From Ricordea florida (lineage: Eukaryota; Cnidaria; Anthozoa; Corallimorpharia; Ricordeidae): a DNA stretch of 64,000 bases. A program made the translations under genes and the position numbers. Shown here in pieces: positions 57,401-64,000 of this stretch. The DNA lies in NCBI GenBank assembly GCA_949710005.1, contig OX453275.1, positions 29,277,218 to 29,341,217 of the forward strand, read 5' to 3'. The notes beneath the pieces were generated by a model. The model was not told where the DNA came from, did no database searches, and saw nothing but the letters and a program-made list of their open reading frames with translations. Each line of letters opens with the position of its first letter. Position 1 is the first letter of the stretch.

Positions 57401-60252
57401 ATAACATCGATTTCAGTTTCTGAATTTTCTCCCTTTGCTCCGCGTTTTCTCTGCTTTGTTTCCTTCTTCCTTCGTTTGTCTTTCTCTCCAGCTTCGTCTT
57501 CATTATATTGGCTATCTTCAACATCAACAACTTCGCTTTTCTTCTCCTTCTGAGTTTTCTGTTTTCTATCCCCGTGTGTTAGTTCTTCACTTCCCAGCTC
57601 ATCTTCCCCTTTCGACTTTTGTTTCTTCTTCCTTCCTTTTTCTTTGGCAGCTTCTTCGCCATTTGCCTGTTCCCTTTCGTTTTCTTCCAGACCAACATCA
57701 CACTCGTTTCCTTTTACTTCCCTGCCTGCTTTCACTGATTCCTTCTCTCTCTTCTTGATTTCAACTCCTTTGCTTCTGGTTTTAATCCCATATTTTGCTT
57801 CCTCCCCTTCATGTAAAGCTTCTTCACCAGTTGCCTTTTCCTTTTTCGTTCTCTCTTTATTCTCTTTCTTTTCCACCAAATCTTCTCGTTTTTTTTCTAA
57901 CTCTATACCACCCACATCATCATCAATTGGTCTTTTCTTTGACATTTTTTTCTTGATTTTAGTTTCACTTTCTTTTGCCTCTTCTTTCCCTGCCTTTTCC
58001 TCTTTGAGAATCCCTGCCTCCTTGCTCTTACCTCCCTGTTCCTTTTGCCATGAGCTCTGCTTGATTTCTTCATCTTCCACCTTAGTTATCTCTTGATGTT
58101 TCATTTTCTTATCACCATGTGGGTCTTCTTCATACATCACACTCTTCTCTTTCACCGTTTTCTCCTTGCCTTGCTTTGCTTTCTTTCTATCCTCGCCAGA
58201 TTTCTCTATCAGTGATGCCTTTCCGCCTTCCGCGATTTTTTCCTCTTTTTCTTCCCCCTTTTTATCACCTCTCTTTCCTTTCCTTTTCGTCTTCTTTGTT
58301 TCTTTTTCTGTACAATCGACCTGCAATGGTTCTTCACTTGTCTCATCATCGCCTTTCTTTTTCTCCTCCTTTGCAGCCTGTGTTGTGGTGGCTGTTTCGT
58401 CCTTTTCAGTTTCCAGCGATTCTTCTTCAGGGTCCTTTCGCGATTTTTTCTTTTTCTTCTTGTCCTTGATTGTTTCATCTGTAGATTTAGTCATTCCTCC
58501 TTCTTCTGCCTTTTTCCTTCCCATGTCCTTGGGACAGAAAGAAAAAATAAAAATAAAAACAGTAAGAATGATTGACAACTGTCTTAATATTCTCTGCTTG
58601 GAATACTTCAAACTGCTAACAACACTAAGGAGCTAAAAGGAGGCACTCTTAAATGTAATCTCACCTTTCAAGATTTACACAAATGGAAATGTCAACTCAA
58701 ACACACAAGGTAAAATTCTGCCCAGTCCCCTTAGCCAAGCAGGGGTGTATTTCAATTTCAAGGTCATTACACAACAAGCAGCAGCTACCCTTTAGCCCTG
58801 TAGTAGTCGCATAGTCACCTAATAAAGTTTCACAGTTACTTTGTGTGCATGAACGATTGTTAATAGTTTCAGTTAGAAGTTTAAAGTTTTACAACTTAAT
58901 TCATCACCTGTTTTACTGCAGTTTAAAAAAAAATACTCTTGATAAGTTGCAATTAGCCATGATAAATTTTCAAATTAGTAATTTCACAACTGCAACTGCA
59001 ACTGGGTATGACTAACACGGGGATGTGAGAGGTTGTTTTATGGTTGTAAATCAACAAACCGTGTGGTCTTTCTAAGGCGTGTCGCATTTAGGAGCACTAT
59101 GTTCAAATTAGATTTTAGTTTTCTCTAAGCTGTTGATGGGATCTAAAGCTGTACCCACGCAACTGAACTCGTTTCAAGCTGGTTAACTACTTCACGTCGG
59201 CCACCACCAGTGAGGCAGCCAGTTGGGAAGCGGAAGGTTAATCCTGCCTAGCTTCAATATGTTTCTTTACTGGACAGATCAATACAATAAGGAAACTAAA
59301 TTTTCACGTCAAACTACTACAAGAGTTTTGTTAAGACAAATAATTGTTCTTTTCCTACCTCCTCTGGATCCTTGGAAACAACGTTTTCGTCCATGTTTCT
59401 TCCATCATGTAAACCAGCCATTGTTTCTTCTTCGCCTACCCGTACCCCACCACTGTTGCCAACACCTTTGGAATTCTTTTGCCTTTTCAATTGTTTCTTA
59501 TTTTTACTCGTGTCCTCCTCTGTTTTCTCAGCTCCTCTTTCTATTTGCTGGTTAGAGTCCTCTTGATCCTCCATCTTAGCACTGTCTTCTTCTCCACGTT
59601 TTCTTTCCTCAGTTTCTTGTGCAGTTAATGAGCTTTCATCTTCTTCAACTTCTTTAGATTTCTTCCCTTCTCGTTTTGTCTTTATAGGATTCTTCTTTTC
59701 CTTTTTCTTTGTCTCTTTAGTATCATCTTTTTCTTTAGTCTTCTTTGTTTCATTTTCTGTGGAAGTTTCATGGTGTTCATCTTCTCTATCGACTCCCTGT
59801 TCTTCTTGCCCCGTGCTCTGTTTGTTTTTAACATGTTCCATCTCAGTAACCTCTTCATCTTTCATTTCCTTATCACCATCTGTGTTTTCCTTTGTTTTCT
59901 TTCCTTCTCCACGAGATCCCTCTATCGCTGATGCCTCTTCACCTTCCGTGACTTTTTCATCTTTTACCTTCTCCTTATCCACTTTCTTCCCTTTCCTTTT
60001 CGATTTGTTTGTTTCGTTTTCTGCACAGTCGACCACAACTAGTTTCTTACTTGGTTCATCACCATCTTCCTTTTTCTTCTCTTTTTTATCTTTTCTTGTT
60101 GCGCTTTTTTCGTCCTGTGCAACTTTCTGCGCGCTTTGCTCTTCTTCCTTTTGTGGCTTTCTCTTTTTTTTTGTCTTGTCTTTGTCTGTTTCTTCGGTAG
60201 GCTTACTCCCTTCTGGTTCTTCTAAATCTGCCACTGCTCTCTTTCTTCCCAT
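54491..60252 (-). CDS. KNOP1: KNOP1-like lysine-rich nucleolar protein
   Basis: Three coding exons on the minus strand, 60252-59359, 58527-57196 and 54802-54491, all phase 0 with GT/AG ends, give 845 residues. The last exon carries the small-acidic-protein-like (SMAP) domain of KNOP1: LGQWGETQFESEERKDKFL, RLMGAFKK, then RGLGLGYQP and KTFYIDKTASKSFQLD at the C-terminus. This matches the order FGQW...KFLRLMGG...GLGF...FYIDRNASKS in vertebrate KNOP1. The first two exons are extremely Lys/Glu-rich, disordered, with many basic clusters suited to nucleolar retention. They are paralogous to each other (both start MGRK and share VDC(T/A)E.E..K.KRKGK), so the protein or its transcripts contain a tandem-duplicated module. 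It is much longer than the human protein (about 460 residues). Confidence 0.85.
55335..55367 (+). ncRNA. Hammerhead-ribozyme-like core
   Basis: CTGAAGA, one A, GACC-loop-GGTC (stem II with a 10-nt loop), then GAAAC. Same architecture as the 6551 motif, with the same extra A. It lies about 150 bp upstream of the Penelope-like inverted pair. Confidence 0.35.
55925..56199 (+). pseudogene. GIY-YIG endonuclease end of a Penelope-like element
   Basis: Plus-strand frame: YIGETGRRLGDRFREHL, VARHFNLPNHSTHNMAVCGL, ESRKNLEQKFIFQLGSL and a stop. This is the C-terminal GIY-YIG nuclease typical of Penelope-like retroelements; the GIY half and the reverse transcriptase are missing. The minus-strand arm (frame ending at 55748) repeats the last ~55 residues. 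Confidence 0.85.
56309..56342 (+). ncRNA. Hammerhead-like motif in the Penelope-like tail
   Basis: CCGACGA, one A, GGGC-TAAC-GCTC, GAAACGTC, located about 110 bases after the GIY-YIG stop. The mirror copy is on the minus strand near 55600-55632. CCGACGA differs from CUGANGA at one base. Penelope-like elements are known to carry hammerhead motifs in their terminal repeats, which fits the position. Confidence 0.45.
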
Positions 60253-61869
60253 GTCTGAAACCTCTAACAAATAATAGCAAAACCAGATATGAAGTTTCTA
60301 ACATGAATCACTCATTCCCACACCAAACAACTTTTCAGTATACTGTACATAGTTTCATATTCAGAAACAACTGTGCTCTAGCGATCTCAAAAGTCTTATT
60401 ATCAAACTGACTAACTGCCTGAAAACACCTTTGGGAGATGAGACTTTTTGAAATATTCATTTATTTATTTTTACTTTTCCTTCCAGCTTTTAATTTCTTT
60501 TTTGTCACTTTGCTTTTTTAGCTTAACAATGATTATCTATATATTTTAAGATTTACTATAGCTCTGCTATTGATTTTTTCATGTAATTATAATAATATTT
60601 TATTCTAATTATTTAACTGAGGTAGCCCATACCTTATAAGCCTGGAAGCTTCTCTTGGGCTTCCTTGCCATAAGAGTGTTAAATTATCTATCTATTACAA
60701 TTTAATGGCAAAATCACTACAATAAAATAAAGATGGTACTCTAAAAATAAGTTATAAGAATTAAGGGGAAGCAAGAGGAGATAAGTGAAAAGGAAAATAA
60801 AAGGGAGAGAAAGAAAGGCAAAGAGAAAGACTGAGATCAGAGATAAAAGAATTAAGTAAAACAGAGCCATTAGGATAGTCTACAAAAGAGTCGACGACCC
60901 CATATAAGGAGGACCACCTGAGAAACCCCTCCTGAGAACCATTTACAAACATGAAGAAATAAATAAAATAACCAATGAAATATTAGATTATTAAATATTT
61001 AGATCTTACTGCTTTGTATAACTTTTGCCACAACAGTAAACTAAAACTGAAAAAGGCTCAGAGATACAGGCAAGCCATGTACCCTCTTACTGCCCTTTCT
61101 GCATGAATTGCCTTTTCATAAATTAAATTTTTACACCACCTATATAGATACTAGTGTTTAATAACACAATAATAATACAATGCAAGGTAAATCAGCAGAA
61201 TTGTGATCACCATGTGTTGAATAGAGTACTGTTAAGACATTTAAGAACAGCAACCCTCTTTAACTATTATTTTCTTTAGGTAGAATCGGTGTAAGAGTGT
61301 GGAATATAGCATCCCAATGAAATTTCGTATCCAAAATAAAACCGCGTTTAAGTGTGAACTCAAAAATTGGCTGTTAAAACTAATGGAAATTGAGGAGATG
61401 AATGTTGATTTACGCTACACGGAAATTTGCAAATATCTCTTGTCCACTCGTTAAAGTTATAATTGATGTAACTTTGCGATAAATCTAAATTTAAATTCAA
61501 CTCTGATCATGTTAAATTGTAATTAGCCATGTTTCAACTGTGTTTCTGAATAACTGTGTAATTAACTAACTAATTAACTGATTAATTATTTTGAATGTAC
61601 CTTGGGATTTTATCAGGATTTTATTTAATAATATGTGTTCAATAACAGAGACAGGGCTTGTTTTAGAAAGGTGGCCCACCTAGAATAGCTTCTCTAATTG
61701 TGGGTTGCCTAGGACTGTGATGATATTCATTATTGTAATGTTAACAAAGAAATAAATTGAATTGAAATAAATGAGTACCGGTAAATCAATATTTTTTGCT
61801 TTATACACCTACAAGTCTATAATAATAACTTTCTATTCTTGACCTGTTAAAAAAAGAGGTGATTGATAA

Positions 61870-61985
61870 AAACTGAAATTCGCTCTGATGGAAGGCTAAC
61901 ACTTGAAACATCAGCACCCCCTCTTTTACCTTGTGGTGGTACAAATTACTTTATAAACAGTTGTTTGATCATCCCAATTTCTAGT
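61870..61985 (+). repeat. Penelope-like tail remnant with hammerhead-like motif
   Basis: CTCTGATGGAAGGCTAACAC, TTGAAACATCAGCACC, TTACCTTGTGGTGGTACAAA and GTTTGATCATCCCAATTTCT match the 56300-56408 tail in order, at lower identity. Confidence 0.7.
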
Positions 61986-62419
61986 GAAATTTGTTTGGCC
62001 AGTCAACATAATCAGCTCAACTGTCTGGAGTATTTTTGGAGCTAAAGAAGAAAAAAAATATTTTCTGTAGCTCAAAAGGTACACGTGGGAAGATGGCAAA
62101 CAAAAATGTATGAAGATCGACAGCTTAGAAAATTAAAAATTAGGGGCATAAATTCAAAGCCAAGAAATCTATCCTACTTGATCAAAAATCAAACCCTTCA
62201 CATTTTATAAATTTTTCTAAAGGAGCTAGATTATAAATTTTTTTGCTATCTCAAAAATCCAAGAAAAGTGAATTTTTAACTCTTAAAAATCAGTTCCATC
62301 TCCACTGAAATCTAAATCCAAAGTACACACCTGCCCTGCCCTGCAAAATTTCAGCAACCCAGTTACATTAAACAAATTAAAGTTTCCTTCTTTGCCATAT
62401 AATTAACATCTTATTAACA

Positions 62420-62547
62420 GAGCTAAGTCGGTCTGTATGGGAGAATCTTGACTTCAGTGGTATGTACAGACGTCACTGCATTCGGTCTGTACTCACAACC
62501 TTGGTCAAGATTCTCCCATACAGACCTCCAGCTCGGTTAATAAGAGC
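62420..62547. repeat. Fold-back element related to F1
   Basis: GGTCTGTATGGGAGAATCTT and complement, with inner TACAGAC / GTCTGTA pairing, bounded by CTTATTAACAGAGCT and AGCTCGGTTAATAAG. Confidence 0.75.
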
Positions 62548-63566
62548 TAAGTATAAGTTGACTGCCAAACAGAAAACGTTTTACTACCGCATGGTGCATA
62601 TATCTGGAACACCTAGACAATACTCTTAAAACTGCAAAATTTATTTCTACTTTTAAATTTTATCTGAAAAAGAAAGTGATTACTGACTTTTTAAACAGCA
62701 AGTTATGATGGTATTTTACTATATGTTATAGGATTTATTATGTAAATAGTTCTTAAATGAGCATCATGATTTTATTGTTCATGCAGATATTGTTTACTGC
62801 TTTCCTTCCCAGCTTTAAACTGCTTTAAACTTAATTAGTTAAATTAGTTAAACTTAATTTAGTTGTCTTGTATTTTCACTAAAAAGTCCCATCCCATCTA
62901 AATAAACTGTTGTATTGTATTTGCATTCATGCTAAAATAAACTGTTTTGATGTACAATGTAGTTTATCATTGATTAAGACATTTTGAAAAACAGAATTCA
63001 GTTTCTTAAATTGGTGTTGATTTTTTGTCAAAGGTGATTCTCACGTTTCCTTTTCCTTTTCCATGAAGGATGATATGATTACCAATGACTTAGTCGGCAT
63101 GGGGCGTTCTAACAGGAAACATAAACTGCATTCTCCCCCACCCCACACCACTGGAGTTGGCATCGCGAACTAGTTCACAGATGTCCCTAAATATCCTTGT
63201 AAATCAGAACCTTAAACGGAAATTCAAGGACGTATTCATGAGTTCTAGCTTTACGTGGATAATTATACAGCGTCGTTAATTGTAGCAATGCCCTCAAGCT
63301 GGTTCAGTTTGCAGGATTCTGTAGTCTATTTGGTGGGGTTTGAGTAACTTTCCATAGCATAAACGTGTTCAAAAAGATAAGCTCTTTTCCTATAAACATT
63401 CCAAAGAAATTCAAAACTACCTACCCTGTGGACGAGTCGATATTCGTATGGTGTAGCCTGAATGGAGTCTCGATATTCCTGTTGCCACGAAAGGACCGCA
63501 AGGTGCATTCGCACGGAAGTCTTGACCACGTGCAAGTTCTATCTGCTGAAAACTGGCACTGTAGGC

Positions 63567-63932
63567 GTTTTCCATTTACCAAGAGATTCCGGAAATTCCG
63601 GTTGGGATGTAAATGGAACGCACTTTTTTGGTACGTTCCACTAGAAAATTTCCGGAATAAACGGAGCGTCTGAAAAGGTAGTCCCGTTTTCCCGTTGGAA
63701 ACCTTCCGATGGAAAATGCGTGTTCCATTTACGAGTTTCATGAGGTTTCACCAGTTCCAGACCTTTCACGCGGGTGATTCTTCACGACCACATCTGCGGT
63801 AAAGAGAAATGACAGCTTCTTCTACAGTCCCCTGGGAATGAATGGAACTTGTGTCAAATGGAACACGTTCATCACCGATGGAAATTTCCCAATGAAATTT
63901 CCGGAATTTTTCGGTAAATGGAAAACGCCCTG
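63567..63932. mobile_element. TIR element R5, fuller copy
   Basis: GGCGTTTTCCATTTACC at the left and GGTAAATGGAAAACGCCC at the right; inside, GGTTGGGATGTAAATGGAAC and repeated TTCCGGAA units occur in both orientations. Compare 25076-25250. Confidence 0.75.
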
Positions 63933-64000
63933 TGTAACCATACGAGGAAACGACCGTTTCCGGACTCGTCCCTCCCTCCCTTAGTCAGTTAGTAGTGACG

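Larger units (their letters stand above)
60253..64000. other. Intergenic upstream of the KNOP1-like gene
   Basis: No further gene seen. A purine-rich stretch lies at 60770-60830, a LINE-like AATAAATTGAATTG tail near 61749, a Penelope-like tail remnant at 61870-61985, a fold-back at 62420-62547 and an R5 TIR element at 63567-63932. Untranslated first exons of the KNOP1-like gene could lie here unseen. Confidence 0.5.

Noticed and set aside
57644..58636. Long Ser/Phe-rich plus-strand frames over 57.2-60.3 kb
   Set aside because: Antisense of the Lys/Glu-codon-rich KNOP1-like exons; composition explains the open frames.

Overview
The window looks like nuclear DNA of an anthozoan cnidarian, most likely a stony coral. 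This is inferred from the AT-rich sequence, intron-bearing animal housekeeping genes at moderate density, and a dense load of small terminal-inverted-repeat (TIR) and fold-back elements, tRNA-derived SINEs, non-LTR retrotransposon remnants and a Penelope-like fragment. Species cannot be told from the sequence alone. There is no bacterial, organellar or viral gene organisation.

Layout: 1-3370 is gene-poor and full of fold-back repeats. 3479-12673 (+) is an eight-exon threonine aldolase gene whose introns hold a degenerate LINE, a full-length SINE and a long perfect hairpin. 13861-15890 (-) is a two-exon ribosomal protein S9 gene, head to head with an uninterrupted CC2D1/Lgd gene at 16096-18648 (+). 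18649-22856 is repeat-rich intergenic DNA. 22857-25056 (+) is a probable two-exon type II membrane protein resembling a Golgi glycosyltransferase. 26555-27220 (-) is a single-exon Ras-family GTPase. 27665-31930 holds a SINE split by a fold-back element and two LINE fragments. 32635-35212 (-) is a three-exon ADP-ribosylarginine hydrolase gene (ADPRH/ARH1). 38676-41003 (-) is an OXLD1-like mitochondrial gene, head to head with CCDC137 (41266-50135, +, six exons). The long last intron of CCDC137 carries an internally deleted piggyBac element flanked by TTAA. 50136-54490 has no recognised gene but several TIR elements. 54491-60252 (-) is a KNOP1-like lysine-rich nucleolar protein gene with two tandem-duplicated Lys/Glu-rich exons, and its last intron holds an inverted pair of Penelope-like element tails. 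60253-64000 is repeat-bearing intergenic DNA.

The host genes are unrelated housekeeping functions: amino-acid metabolism, translation, endosomal trafficking, ADP-ribose removal, mitochondria and nucleolus. They do not form a pathway. The two head-to-head pairs probably share bidirectional promoters. From memory the OXLD1-CCDC137 pair is also adjacent and divergent in human, which would make it a very old conserved gene pair.

The most interesting non-genic signals are these. (1) Recurrent hammerhead-ribozyme-like cores, two of them in Penelope-like tails. (2) A piggyBac copy with 17-bp TIRs that do not start with CCC. (3) TIR families whose target-site duplications can be read directly: 8 bp for two copies, 8-10 bp for two G-rich elements that each contain an internal array of degenerate repeats, 10 bp around a 64-bp perfect palindrome, and 11 bp beside the threonine aldolase start.
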